Positions 1-11,372 of a DNA stretch of 64,000 bases are shown here, in pieces. The notes under the pieces are model-generated. The model did no database searches. It saw only the letters and a list, made by a program, of their open reading frames with translations, and was not told where the DNA came from. The stretch's first letter is position 1. The number at the start of each line of letters is the position of its first letter. The translations under genes were made by a program, and so were the position numbers. Location: NCBI RefSeq assembly GCF_033115175.1, contig NC_084834.1, forward strand, positions 8,281,294-8,345,293, written 5' to 3'. Source of the DNA: Lepus europaeus. Its lineage: Eukaryota > Chordata > Mammalia > Lagomorpha > Leporidae.

Positions 1-448
1 TGATGCTGCCAACAAACCTTCCCAAGCTATGCGATGGACTCTTCACGGAAATGACTCTGAAGCACAGCTCACACCAATATGCCAGTGTCGGAATCCGCCG
101 AGACCCGAGCTGGAATCGCTTTGTATGAGCCGGGTCCATGTATGCTGCCGTCCCTCCTTCCAGTGGCAGCTCATTTCCCTCTGCTTATGCTTCACCCCTC
201 AGAGAAGTCTGTCTTTACATTTTGTCTTATTTTGCTCGATCAGGATATTAACTAACGGCAGCAGAATCTGCTGAGAGTTATCTAAAATAACTAGCAACAG
301 ATACTCTGGAACCGTAAGCATTCTGGTAAGCACTTGAAGTATCAGGAGCTATTATAGTACTTTTAAAAAAATAACGCTTGGTCTTTCTGGACGGCTAATA
401 GCTACAGAAAGATTTCAAGTCATGAAACTGTATCATTACAATTATCTC

Positions 449-770
449 GGGGCCGGCGCCGTGGCTCGCTTGGTTAATCCTCCACCTGTGGCGCCGGCAT
501 CCCATATGGGCTCCGGGTTCTGTCCCGGTCGCTCCTCTTCCAGTTCAGCTCTCTGCTGTGGCCCGCGAAGGCAGTGGAGGATGGACCATGTACTTGGGCC
601 CTGCACCCGCATGGGAGACCAGGAGGAAGCACCTGGCTCCTGGCTTCGGATTGGCGCAGCGCCAGCCATTTGCGGCCATTTGGGGAGTGAACCAACGGAA
701 GGAAAACCTTTCTGTATCTCTCTCACTGTCTATAACTCTACCTGTCAAGTAAAATAAATAAATAAAAAAA
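449..770 (+). repeat. CSINE2-type SINE
   Basis: Full-length copy from the GGGGCCGGCGCCGTGGCTC head (tRNA-like) through the TCTCTCACTGTCTATAACTC region to an AAATAAATAAAT tail. Confidence 0.9.
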
Positions 771-1522
771 CTCTATCTTAGCTGATGCATGTATTAAAAC
801 TCTGCTCACTTGAGATTTTCTTAAATAAGTCAAACTTTATCTCATTTTTCTTTTGCATCTAAAGGTGCTCATAGGCAGCTTCTCCTGGGAATGTAAAAAT
901 AATACATTTCACATTACTAATCTTAAGTAACTAATTTCTTTGAATTTTTAATTATAAATGTGTATAGACATAGAAATGACATTGCCTTTTCCATCTCAAA
1001 GATGATCTTTTGGGTCAACATTGTGGAGAAAACAAGAAATTTTGAATACCTGATAGTATTGCTGATAAACACAGAAAAAAGTACTTATAAAATTTCTTCA
1101 TTGAATTTTTATAGCCGATTTTAGGGCAAAGGGTGATATAATCTGGTGAATCAGTAATTGCCAGGATAATTAGGTAAAACAAAAAACATCTCTGACGTCC
1201 CTTTGACCTTTGCTTCCCCCAGTAGCATTGATAATGTGCAATGCTTTACAAAAACAGCTTTACAACTACACAAGAAAAAAGTAAAAGCGCACCCAAGCAA
1301 ACCTCTTTTAATTCTTTCAGCATCAAGTGAAACATTTTTTAGAAAGTGGTATTGTAAAGCTAGTCTAACTCTATTTCTGTGTTTGAGAATTCCCCAAATT
1401 TTTGAGAACTTAGTTTCCCCTTTTGGAGAATCTGTGGTGACACTGAAAGCTGTTTATCCCAAAAGATTGTTTCCATGTGCAGTGGTGTGTCGGAGTAGAC
1501 TCGTGCTGGCCTGTGAGAATCT

Positions 1523-1842
1523 ATTTTTTCTTTTAAATTATTTTTGTTTGTTCATTTAATTTGAAAGGCAGAGACACACAGAGAGAGACAGGGAGAGCAA
1601 GCTGCCATTCCCTGGTTCACTCCCCAAATGCCCACAACAGCCTGGGCTGAGCCAGGCCGAAGCCAGACGCTGGGAACTCACTCCAGATCTCCAACGTGGA
1701 GGGATGGCAAGCACCCAAGCACTTACGGCGTCACCTGCTGCCTCCCAAGATGTGCATTAGCGTTGGAGCTGAGCGGGAACTTGAACCCAGGCACTCCAGT
1801 ATGGAATGTGAGCATCTTGACCGCTAGGCCAAGTGCTCACCT
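1523..1842 (-). repeat. Older C-repeat SINE
   Basis: Reverse-oriented copy with A-rich tail as T-rich start, GA-rich box, CACCTGCTGCCTCCCA block typical of the old subfamily, and head ending CTAGGCCAAGTGC. Confidence 0.85.
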
Positions 1843-2311
1843 CAGAACCTGTTCTTGACTCTCAAGAAATTTGTGAGCCAAGTGACCTCCCATTGGCAGC
1901 TCCAAATTGGCTATGGTGCGAGTATTTACACCATGGGAGCAGGCAGTCCTGCCGAATCAGAACTGATTATTAAACATTTGCCAGCGTACACCACACTGTA
2001 TGGGTATTTGTAGTCAGTTTCCAGCATACTTTTTGTAAAGGCTCCAAATAGTTTGTTTAAAAAAAAAATTGAAGCTGTTTCTGTGAATAGTGGAACTGTG
2101 ACAAATTGTTTACAAACTTGGGAGGCTGGAAATCTTGTTCTTTGTTTTGATATCTCTTCAATCATAATCTTACTGTCATGTGAGAGAACATGCAACTTAT
2201 AGAAGTGGCTAATTTAAAATTAAAATTCCCCCAAATAATTCTGTAATATGTCTCTGCAGAAGAGTTGTGCGATGCAAGCCATTTTGACTGCCCATTAGAA
2301 AAAAATCAGAC

Positions 2312-2585
2312 GCAGGCTTGGCCTCTGGCCTGGTGGTGAAGATGCCTGAGTCACGCGGAGCGTCTGGGTTCAATACCGGGCTCTGCTGTTACTTTGAGCT
2401 TCCTGCTCGTGCAGATTCTGGGAGGCAGCAGGTGATGGCTCGAGTAGCTGGATCCCTGACGTACACCTGGGAGATCTGGAGTGAGTCTCAGCTCCTGGCT
2501 TGGGCATTTGGGAAATGAACCAGCAGATGGGAACTCTTTTTCTATAGCTCTTTCAAGTAAATAACTAAAAGTCATAAAAAATAAT
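2312..2585 (+). repeat. Older C-repeat SINE (CSINE3-like)
   Basis: Head TTGGCCTCTGGCCTGGTGG and body GGGAGGCAGCAGGTGATGGC are diagnostic of the diverged subfamily; tail TCAAGTAAATAACTAAAA. Confidence 0.8.
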
Positions 2586-3240
2586 ATGAGACTTCATTTT
2601 TAAAATGTTAATTTAGTTGTTTTAAAATATGATTCTGAAGGAAGGAGAGGAGAGAATATGATGCTTTTATACATTCTACTTTCTTTTGCAACAGTTTTTT
2701 GTTTTTCTTGGCTATTTCTTGGTTTCTTTTCCCTCCTTCTCTATTTTTCCCCTCATTCCTTCTGGAGAAAAGGAATCTATTTTTATAACCATACCCAGCC
2801 TCTTCCATTGTTTATTTGACCCCTGGAGATTTGCAGTTCCTTTAGGAATACGCTCAGCGTTTTAGGCTGCTAGGATGTGCTAAAACACGAGCCAGTTAAT
2901 GACGTGCTTATTGACAAGTCTAGGAAACTTGCAGAGTCCAGTTTTCTGTGGGGATGGTTCACAGGCTGTAATAGATTAGAATGTCAAACAGATGGAAACA
3001 AGTAGTTGCACTAAAGTCTTAACCCCAGGTTTACCAGTGAGAGGGGAAGATCATTGATGAAAAGGCCTGTCTGTTTCAGAGATGTTTCTGACTTGCTTGC
3101 ACTTAGCGGTGCGTAAGTCAGATCAATTCAGCAATAAGCTTTGGGTAGCCGTTCATTTGTTTATTGCTCATGTGCTTATCATGACGTTATTGAGAAATGG
3201 AGTTTTATTTGGGATACTATTGTACCTAGTACTATGTCTA

Positions 3241-3465
3241 GTATGAGTGGACTTCAAAAAGTACACGAAAAAGCGAATTAAAAGAAAAGGTTTTTTTTTT
3301 TTTTTTTTTTTTTGCCAAAAACATTGAAATCCATACATATGAGGGGTTCTTCAAAAGTCCATTTAAAAATAAGTGTATCATGAAAAACGCCTTTATGGAT
3401 TTCATAAATTTTTGCACCAAAGATAAACCTATATTTTATTTCGCAAAAGCCTTTTGAAGTTCCCT
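3241..3465. repeat. MITE-like inverted-repeat element, compound copy
   Basis: Starts TATGAGTGGACTTCAAAAAG and contains a second terminus (CATATGAGGGGTTCTTCAAA) near 3338, so one copy seems to have inserted into or fused with another. A T23 run is embedded. See the finding on this family. Confidence 0.55.
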
Positions 3466-3530
3466 GGTCTATTACTTGTGGCAGGAACATGTATTTTAAA
3501 AGTGCCAGCAGCTTTGAGAATTGTGTAATC

Positions 3531-3919
3531 GGGGGCTGGTGTTGTGGCATAGTGGGTAAAGCTGCCACCTGTGACACTGGCGTCCCATACAGGCACCAAT
3601 TTGTGCCATGGCTGCTCTACTTCCATTCAGCTCCCCGCTAGTAGCCTAGGAAAGCAGTGGAGACTGGCCTGTGTTTGGGCCTCTGCACCCACGTGGCAGA
3701 TCTGAAAGAAGCTTCTAGCTTCAGCCTGGCCCAGTGCTGGCCATTGTGGCCACCAGGGGAGTGAATGGAAGACCTCCCTCTCCCTCACCTCCTCTCCCCC
3801 TCCTCCTCTCCCCCTCACCTCCCTCCTCCTCTCACCCCTTCCCTCCCCCCTTCACCCTCACCCTCTCCGTATTTTATTTTTCAAATAAAAAATAATATAA
3901 AGAAATAAATCTTTTTAAA
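3531..3919 (+). repeat. C-repeat SINE with expanded CT-rich region
   Basis: Head GGGGGCTGGTGTTGTGGCAT, then a greatly expanded CTCCC-rich tract at 3775-3868 in place of the usual TCTCTCTCT, and an A-rich tail. TGTGTAATC before the head and after the tail is the target duplication. Confidence 0.85.
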
Positions 3920-4166
3920 AACTGTGTAATCAGTGAGTTCAATATATACCTTCCAAATCTGTTGGGGTACTTACATTTTGACTAGAGCTTGATGTTGGAG
4001 GAAGAACATATCCATTTCAGTGTGAGACTCCTTTCTATTTTCAGAAAGAAAGATGGGGAAATTCTGTTACTAAAATCAAATTCTGTCTTAAAATATCCTT
4101 AACCTACTTTTTATTTTCTGAATGATGACGCCGTACTTCTTGCATAGAATTTCACAACTCACATTT

Positions 4167-4484
4167 TTTTTTTTTTTTTGACAGGCAGAGTGGACAGTGA
4201 GAGAGAGACAGAGAGAAAGGTCTTCCTTTTGTCATTGGTTCACCCTCCAATGGCCACCGCGGTAGCGCGCTGATCCGAAGCCAGGAGCCAGGTGCTTATC
4301 CTGGTCTCCCATGGGGTGCAGGGCCCAAGGACTTGGGCCATCCTCCACTGCACTCCCTGGCCACAGCAGAGAGCTGGCCTGGAAGAGGGGCAACCGGGAC
4401 AGAATCCGGTGCCCTGACTGGGACTAGAACCCGGGGTGCTGGCACCACAGGCGGAGGATTAGCCTGTTGAGCCGCGGCGCTGGC
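4167..4484 (-). repeat. CSINE2-type SINE with 14-bp target duplication
   Basis: CACAACTCACATTT occurs at 4153-4166 and 4485-4498 around a full-length reverse copy. The perfect duplication shows a recent insertion. Confidence 0.92.
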
Positions 4485-4590
4485 CACAACTCACATTTGT
4501 TACCTCATTTTCCTTTAGCGATTTTTCCCTCTGGTATTTTCTTGCCATACGGAGGTCATTGAATGACTCTAAGATTTAACAGCAGTCCTT

Positions 4591-4927
4591 GGGGCCAGCG
4601 CTGTGGTGTAGTGTGTAAAGCTGCTGTCTGCTGTGTCGGCATCCCATATGAGCGCTGGTTCGAGTCCCAACTGCTCGAATTCCCATACAGCTCTCTGCTG
4701 TGGCCTGGGAAAGCAGTGGAAGATGGCCCAGGAGTTTGGGCCCCTGCACCCATGTGGGAGACCCAGCAGAAGCTCCTGGCTCCTGGCTTTGCATCAGCAC
4801 AGCTCCACCCTTTGCAGCCATTTGGGGAGTGAACCAGTGGATGGAAGACCGATGGAAGACCTCTCTCTCTTTCTCTCCCCCTATCTGTAACTCTGACTTT
4901 CAAATACATAAATTAAAAAAAAAAAAA
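4591..4927 (+). repeat. C-repeat SINE
   Basis: Full-length copy from GGGGCCAGCGCTGTGGTGT to an A13 tail. AGCAGTCYT before and after is an imperfect target duplication. A GATGGAAGACC segment is duplicated inside it near 4838-4861. Confidence 0.88.
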
Positions 4928-5251
4928 GCAGTCTTCAAAGCTAACTGATCAGTTGCTGTATTTAGTGTTTAGCCTGCTGCTATGTCCAAGAGGAGAATAT
5001 ATTAGAAAAGGAGGTAGACTAAGCATTGGGCCAAATAAGGGAGTGATATGGTCTCTTTCGCAGTAAAGGTGGACAACGGCCCATTTCTTCCAAGTTCAGC
5101 CTACTGAGTCCATGGACCTATGCATTAGGAGTGCTCTGATGTCTTTAAGCTATAAATTCTCTTTACCATTTGGGGACATTAGTAGCTTGCCTTTGGCGTT
5201 AAACTTTATCCACATGGATGTGGGTGTTTGGGGTGTAAAATATGAGCTTTT

Positions 5252-5583
5252 TATTATTATTATTATTATTTGACAGGCAGAGTGGATAGTGAGAGAGACA
5301 GAGAGAAAGATCTTCCTTTTTGCCATTGGTTCACCCTCCAATGGCCGCCGCGGCCGGCTCATTGCGCTGATCTGAAGCCAGGAGCCAGGTCTTCTCCTGG
5401 TCTCCCATGTGAGTGCAGGGCCCAAGGACTTGGGCCATCCTCCACTGCCTTCCCGGGCCATAGCAGAGAGCTGGCCTGGAAGAGGGGCAACCGGGACAGA
5501 ATCTGGCGCCCCGACTGGGACTAGAACCCGGTGTGCCGGCGCCGCAAGGTGGAGGATTAGCCTGTTAAGCCACGGTGCCGGCC
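5252..5583 (-). repeat. CSINE2-type SINE
   Basis: Reverse copy starting with a (TTA)n tail derived from (TAA)n and ending GCCACGGTGCCGGCC. Confidence 0.9.
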
Positions 5584-5611
5584 TTATTATATTTTTTTAA
5601 ATATTTATTTA

Positions 5612-5905
5612 TTGGGACCAGCACTGTGGCATAGTAGGTTAAGCTTTTGCCTGTGGCACTGGCATGACATATGAGTGCTGGCTAAAGTCCTGGCTGTTCC
5701 TCTTCTGATCCATTCTTTGCTATGGCCTGGGAAAGCAATTGGAAGATGGTCCATGTGCTTGGGCCCCTGTACCCACTTGGGAGACCTGGAAGAAGCTCCT
5801 GGCTTCAGATCAGCCCAGCGGAGGCCACTGTGGCCATCTGGGGAGTGAACCAGCAGATGGAAGATCTCCCTGTCTTTCTCTCTGTCTCTCTTAAGCATTC
5901 GTTTA
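5612..5905 (+). repeat. C-repeat SINE nested in another
   Basis: Forward copy beginning GGGACCAGCACTGTGGCAT, ending near TCTCTCTTAAG, sitting in the tail of the reverse copy at 5925-6256. Confidence 0.8.
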
Positions 5906-5924
5906 TTTATCCGTCTTAAATCTC

Positions 5925-6256
5925 TGAAAAATTTATTTATTTGAGAGGTGGAGTTACAGACAGAGAGGGAAACACACACACACACACACAGAATCTTCCA
6001 TCGGTGGTTCATCCTCTAGATGGCCATGGCTAGGGCTGGGCCAGGCTGAAGCCAGGAGCCAGGAGCCAGGCGCTTCATCCATGCTCCCATATGGGTGACA
6101 GGGACCCAAGTACTTGGACCATCTTACGCTGCATTTCCCAGACCATTAGCAGAGAGCTAGATGGGAAGAGGAACAGCCAGGACTTAAACTGGTGCCCATA
6201 TGGGATGCCGTCGTCTTAGGCAGTGGCTTTACACACTGTGCCACAACACCAGCCCC
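5925..6256 (-). repeat. C-repeat SINE (host of nested copy)
   Basis: Reverse copy whose A/T tail region was split: a TTTAAATATTTATTTATT piece lies at 5592-5611 and the rest resumes at about 5925 after the + strand SINE. It holds a short (CA)9 run at 5972-5990. Confidence 0.8.
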
Positions 6257-7572
6257 ATGAGCATTTTATTTTTGAGGCGTCAGATGTTTCTCTTTCTTAA
6301 AGTAGAGGTCTTTTATCGGATCATGATAATACCACACACTGGCTTCTGCCGGGATCTGGTTTCTGTAGCTGGACAATGCTTAGGTTCCATCTGTCAGCGT
6401 GCTGAACTGTTCTTTCTCCAGAGATGCCATCCACACGCTCTGATATCCTTGTTGCTAACCTCTGTGGCTTGCTGCATCGTTGCAGCTGAATTTGAAGCCA
6501 GGTCAATGTCATTCCCTTCAAGGGCTAGCTCATCTCTCTGAGCTTGAGACACCGAACAACCAACACCTGGCCTCAACCGAACCTTGCAGATACGTTTTTC
6601 ACCCGAGAAATTCTGGCTCTCAGCAAGAGACCCATTCTCCTGATGAAGGCAGTGAGGGGGAAGTGGGTGCACACAGACCTCATCCAGGAACAGAGGCCGG
6701 GGTAGCACCTTGATCGTGTTTGGTCCTCGACTCCAGACAGCGCGCAAGGTAGCCAGGGCCTTTCTCCTTGCCTGCCATTCGTCAGCCTGCAGCCTCTTTT
6801 TCTTTTCAAGGAGCCTGATCCTACGTGGATCAGTTAAGTCTCAGTTACCGTGAGTGTGTCCCTTTAGGGCCAGGGAGACATTTCCTGGAACATGGACAGT
6901 CTCTTGCTTTGCTGACAGTGGTCTCACAGTAGGTGTGGCAAAGAATGGACCTTGCTTTAAGTTTCTTTCTTTTCTGATTGAGTTATTATTTTTTGATCAT
7001 AATAATATATAATTTGAGCAAATTGAGAGTTAATTTGTACTTCAAATTCTTTGCCCACTGGAGTTTGGAATTTGTGTCGTTATTCATGAAAAGTGTGGAG
7101 CTAATTTAAAAAAAAAATTATTCTTCTTTTGTTCTGATGGGAAGGCAGATCCAACCAGGTCCATTAACTGTTCTGAACAGCATATAAAAATATAGTATCC
7201 GGCCCCGCTAGGCTGGGTTGGGCTTGTCAGATGATTGTCTGTGGATAATCTCTTGATTGCTCTGTGCCACGGGAAGTCGATGAAAGATCACGGCATGAGA
7301 TTGTGGGAAAATGGATGCAGAGAAATATTCTTCCTGCCTAGCAACGCACCCTGTGCAAATAGGACTCCTCCTCCGTTGCCAGATCAGGAACTCAGGGTTA
7401 CTGTGCAAGGAGCAAACGTGAGATCAAGAGTGAGTGAGACCACATATGAATGCACACGCAGCCGTCCCCAAGTGTCCCGGGAGCCCGGCTTCTTGCTGCC
7501 TTTTGCTCCCGTTGCCAGGAGAGAGATGCGCTAGCTCTGGACTGCACGCATTGCCAGCGCCTCCACCAGCAG

Positions 7573-7676
7573 TGACGCACCTGGCAGCTGCAGCCCTGGG
7601 AAACCTGGGGTTTATCCTTCTGTAAACACCGTAAACAGGAAGGCGTACGTCAGCCATCTATCAGCCTGCTGTAAAC
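7573..7676. promoter_or_regulatory. Cluster of forkhead-like and CRE-like motifs in intron 1
   Basis: TGACGCA at 7573, TGTAAACA at 7621, CGTAAACA at 7630, TACGTCA at 7646 and TGTAAAC at 7670 all lie within about 100 bp of non-repeat sequence. The spacing suggests an enhancer candidate, but short motifs alone are weak evidence. Confidence 0.25.
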
Positions 7677-8117
7677 CCGCCTTTTGTAGCTGCAGAAAAG
7701 GACATTAGGTGGTGATGAAGAGCTCTCCCTTTAAAAAAAAAAAAATTCAAATAAACGGAAGGGACACGGACAGAGAAGGGGTTCCCTCAAAACCCAGTGT
7801 CTTCCATTTGATTCCTATTTGTGGATTAAGGATGCTGCAGGCAAAGTCTCTTTGGAGCTCATTGTTTAGAATGCACAACAAAAATAGCCTCCGAGAGCTG
7901 CTTGCCAGGAGAGAGGCTTTGCTGTGACCATGGCGATTAATCTTCTTCGTGGGAAATCAGCTGTTCACAGCTCCGCCAGCAGAATGGCTGCTCCTGCCTG
8001 GGTGTTCCGTGGAGCGGCCAGTCCGGGGCTGTCGTCCCCGGACGCCCAAGTCCCTTGCACTGTCCCAGGAAGGTTGTCCATGGCTGTGGCCGTGGCTGGT
8101 TGGGGTGGGGGAAGCCA

Positions 8118-8520
8118 GACTTGTTCATTTATTCATTTACTCGTGAATTTACTGAATCATTGTCTGTGGCGCCCTCACTATGTTCCAGACTATGCTGGGC
8201 ACAGGTGACACACAAGTGAGCTAAAGTTGACGCCATCCCAGTGCTGAGGGCCCTTGCAGTTCTTGGGGGGCAGGAGGGGAGCCAGATGGCCCCATCATTA
8301 AATGTATGTTTACAGATTGAGGTATGAGAAATGGCAAAGGGGCTGGAACTAGGCAACAGTTACTCTGAGGAAGCTGTATGTGTGCAGCGTTAGATCTGAG
8401 GGCAGGGTGTGTGTCTGAGCAGAGAACATTCCAGGCAAGAGAGGAGGGAAGGCATGGGGCCTCAGGGGTGACAGGGACACCCCAGGCCAGACTGAAGTAG
8501 GCAGGCATAGAGGTTAAAAT
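8118..8520 (-). repeat. L2 LINE fragment, first part
   Basis: Reverse complement of the L2 3' end: TTTATTCATTTACTCGTGAA, then the TATGTTCCAGACTATGCTGG box and later ATTCCAGGCAAGAGAGGAGG. It is continued beyond the LTR at 9420. Confidence 0.7.
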
Positions 8521-9338
8521 TGATTAGGTTTGTGAGCTGTTAGACCACACCTTCGATATGCCCCTGTGTGACCTCATGCCCCTAACTGGCCACACCTGAG
8601 TGCCAATCAGGTTAATTAACCACTCCCCTTTGAAAGTGGATTAAAAACCTGGGACACGTGTGTCCAGCCATTTACCTACTGGCCTCTAGCCAGTAGGGGG
8701 CTGGCTGCAGCCCTGCGCCTCCTGGGCGCGTGGCCCCACCTGCCCCATGCTTCCTGGCCTAGATGCTTTTCCATGTGGCTGATTCCTGGTACTCGGGACG
8801 AACCCAGATCTACCTCTCTCTAATAGATAAAGCCCTCACTCTCCTATGCATTTTTTTTTAAGATTTATTTTATTTATTTGAAAGAGTTACAGAGAGAGGT
8901 AGAGACAGAGAGACAGAGAGAGGTCTTCCATCCGCTGGTTCACTCCCCAGATGGCCGCAACAGCCAGAGCTGAGCTGATCCGAAACCAGGAGCCAGGAAC
9001 AGGGGCCCAAGCACTTGGGCCATCTTCTACTGCTATCCCAGGCCACAGCAGAGAGCTGGACTGGAAGAGGAGCAACTGGGACTCGAACCGGCGCCCATAT
9101 GGGATGGCGGCACTGCAGGCCAGGGCTTTAACCCATTGTGCCACAGCGCTGGCCTCTCACCTACGCATCTTTCGCACTGAATAAAAGATTAAAATGTACC
9201 ATACTGCCTCGTTCATTTATGCCGGCATTCAGAATTCTTCTGTGAATATTAGGCAAGAATCCACATGGGCTTACTAATATTTGGGATTTATTAATAAGCA
9301 TAGGGTGATATCATATGGCACCCCAAATTCCGATAACA
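8521..9338 (+). mobile_element. Solo-LTR-like element of an endogenous retrovirus, interrupted by a SINE
   Basis: About 505 bp once the SINE at 8852-9154 is removed. It has a CCAAT box (GCCAATCAGG near 8605), a TATA-like GGATTAAAAACC near 8640, and AATAAA at 9180, in the order of an LTR's U3 and R regions. The start (TG near 8521 or 8531) and end (CA near 9338) are inferred. No gag, pol or env coding remains. It splits an L2. Confidence 0.5.
8852..9154 (-). repeat. C-repeat SINE inside the LTR
   Basis: Reverse full-length copy. CTCCTATGCAT before and TCACCTACGCAT after it look like diverged target duplications. Confidence 0.88.
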
Positions 9339-9419
9339 TGTGGCACCCCAGATGAGACTTTTGGGGAACTTTAAGGGACTACATTTTGATACATATTTTA
9401 GGGGGCCAAATTCTGATAT

Positions 9420-9960
9420 CAAGACCGTGTAGCAGTTAGAGATCTTGTAGAGAATTTTGTGTCAATTGTGAAGGCAAGTGGGAGGTTAGTGATGGGTTTT
9501 CATGTACCGGTGACCTGATGGGTGCTGTGTTTTGTAAAGATAACTCTGGTGGGGCCGGTGCAGTGGCGCAGTGGGTTAACACCCTGGCCTGAAGCGCCAG
9601 CATCCCATATGGGTGCCGGTTCGAGACCCGGCTGCTCCACTTCTGGTCCAGCTCTCTGCTGTGGCCTGGGGAAGCAGTAGAAGATGGCCCATATCCTTGG
9701 GCCCCTGCACCTGCATGTGAGACCCTGAAGAAGCTCCTGGCTCCTGGCTCCTGGCTTCGGATCAGCGCAGCTCCGGCTGTTGTGGCCAACTGGGGAGTGA
9801 ACCAGCAGATGGAAAACCTCTCTCTCTCTCTGCCTTTCCTTCTCTCTGTGTGTAACTCTGACTTTCACATAAATAAATAAGTCTTAAAAAAAAAAAGATA
9901 ACTCTGGCTTTGAGGGGAGAGGGGCCTGGAGACAGTCCTGAGAGGCAGGTGGAACACTGC
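9420..9960 (-). repeat. L2 LINE fragment, second part
   Basis: Continues the reverse L2: GGTTTTCATGTACCGGTGAC and the GATAACTCTGGCTTTGAGGG block correspond to the L2 sequence that would follow the part before the LTR. It is itself split by the SINE at 9551. Confidence 0.65.
9551..9892 (+). repeat. C-repeat SINE with 14-bp target duplication
   Basis: AAAGATAACTCTGG occurs at 9536-9549 and 9894-9907. Full-length forward copy within an L2. Confidence 0.92.
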
Positions 9961-10403
9961 AGCTTAAAACCGTGGGACTGGCTAGTTCCGGATCCGACAT
10001 TCCTCGGTGCTCCCTCCCCTCTGAGCAGTGCTCAGATGCTATGAGTCCTCCCCCAGACCCTGTATTCCCTGTGTTTAGAGACACACTTTATTTGCTCTTG
10101 GGGCTTCTGTAGTGTCCTGGACACCAAGATTTGCATCTACTCTGTGTGTCCTACAAAATGCCGTATTTAAACAACGTGGCTAAGCGACTGTGAGTTTGCT
10201 ATTTCTTCTTGAAATGATTTTCAAACACTTGCTCCCAGAGAAGTAATAGGCAATGTTCAGTGTACTCCTCTCCACTCCCGGGTTGTGGGCCAAGCTCAGA
10301 GCTGCACCAGCCCCTCCCACCTCTCTGGCTTTTTGCTCTCCTTTTCTTTACATAAAGGGCTGCTACAACTCCTCCTGTGCCTCAATGAAATTAATACATG
10401 GGG

Positions 10404-10429
10404 TGTGTGTGTGTGTGTGTGTGTGTGTG
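10404..10429 (+). repeat. (GT)n microsatellite
   Basis: Thirteen uninterrupted GT units; likely polymorphic. Confidence 0.9.
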
Positions 10430-10589
10430 ATATAAGTGCATGAGATTCACAGAAGAAGAGAGTTACTGTCACTTCTGAAATCAGAAGCAAAGGAACTGCT
10501 TCCTCTCACGCCTTCTCATTTGTTCTCGCACCTTCTGGGCGAGTCTGGTTTTATTAAGAATCTCTCCGTCCAAGTCAAATCCGAGGGGG

Positions 10590-10598
10590 TATAAATAG
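10590..10598 (+). promoter_or_regulatory. TATA-box-like site TATAAATAG in intron 1
   Basis: GGGGGTATAAATAGCA is an almost ideal TATA box with G-rich 5' flank, in a moderately GC-rich, non-repeat part of the intron 1.66 kb upstream of exon 2. There is no transcript evidence, and a match this short can be chance. Confidence 0.25.
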
Positions 10599-11159
10599 CA
10601 CTGCTCTTACCCCCATCTGACCCGAAGATTAAGATTAGCATAAAACTCAGCCGGAGAGGTCAACAGGAGGACGAGGACCTGGGTTCTGGGTCGGTAGCCA
10701 CTGAAATCAGACACTCAGAATCTCAGGCGAAGAATGTTTAGATACCAGGGCATTCGCGGGAGAAAAGGAATTCCGGCTTCTTTTCTCGTGCCAGGAGCTG
10801 GCGGTGCCAGATGGGAGAATCCTCGGACTGCAGAGGCTGGGCCTGTGGGATGGATGAGTTGAAAGGAGCAGAACCACAGGGTTACCTTGGGCCACTTCGC
10901 TCTGCATTCTCGTTGCACCTGCAAAACCGCGTCAGAAAGCGGCAGAGACAGGCGACTGCGATTTGTGTTTGCGTTCCATTCAGCCCAACCTGTGCTCTTC
11001 AGGCAGCCTTGGAGCCATAATGAAAACACAGTCTCTGCCTTCCATAGCTCAGTGAGCTGTTGTAAAGAGAAAACTAGATTATGCGTGCTAAAGCGCCCCG
11101 CAACGACAAGATAAAATGGGGGAGTAATATTACCATGGGAAACAAACGCAGCAAACACA

Positions 11160-11372
11160 TAGCCCTTGCTTATTGCCAGGCACTGTTCTGAGTTACATTC
11201 ACGATTGCACTTAGTTCTTACAGTCACCTTTTGAGGGAAAAGTCTGTTGCTATCTTTATATTTCAGATAGGGATGAGAACCACGAAGACCTGGGGGAACT
11301 CTACGTAAGCCATCCTGGAAGGACTGGTGCTAGGATTTAAACCCAGGCTGATTCCTTTTAACCACTATGGTT
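11160..11372 (-). repeat. MIR element
   Basis: Reads TTGCCAGGCACTGTTCTGAG ... AGATAGGGATGAGAAC ... TAGGATTTAAACCCAGGCTG ... TTTTAACCACTATGG, the reverse complement of MIR from its 3' to 5' end. A G12 run follows. Confidence 0.8.

Noticed and set aside
449-530. tRNA genes
   Set aside because: The SINE heads are tRNA-derived, but they lack a foldable intact cloverleaf and are retroposed repeat copies.
442-757. Many 60-120 codon frames within SINEs on both strands, here and at about 40 other places
   Set aside because: They recur in every C-repeat copy because the consensus has open frames; they are not genes.
8521-9420. A provirus with a primer-binding site after the LTR (TGGCACCCCAGATGAGAC near 9340)
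   Set aside because: The motif does not match a tRNA primer end that I can name, and no gag/pol/env sequence follows; a solo LTR-like remnant is the safer reading.
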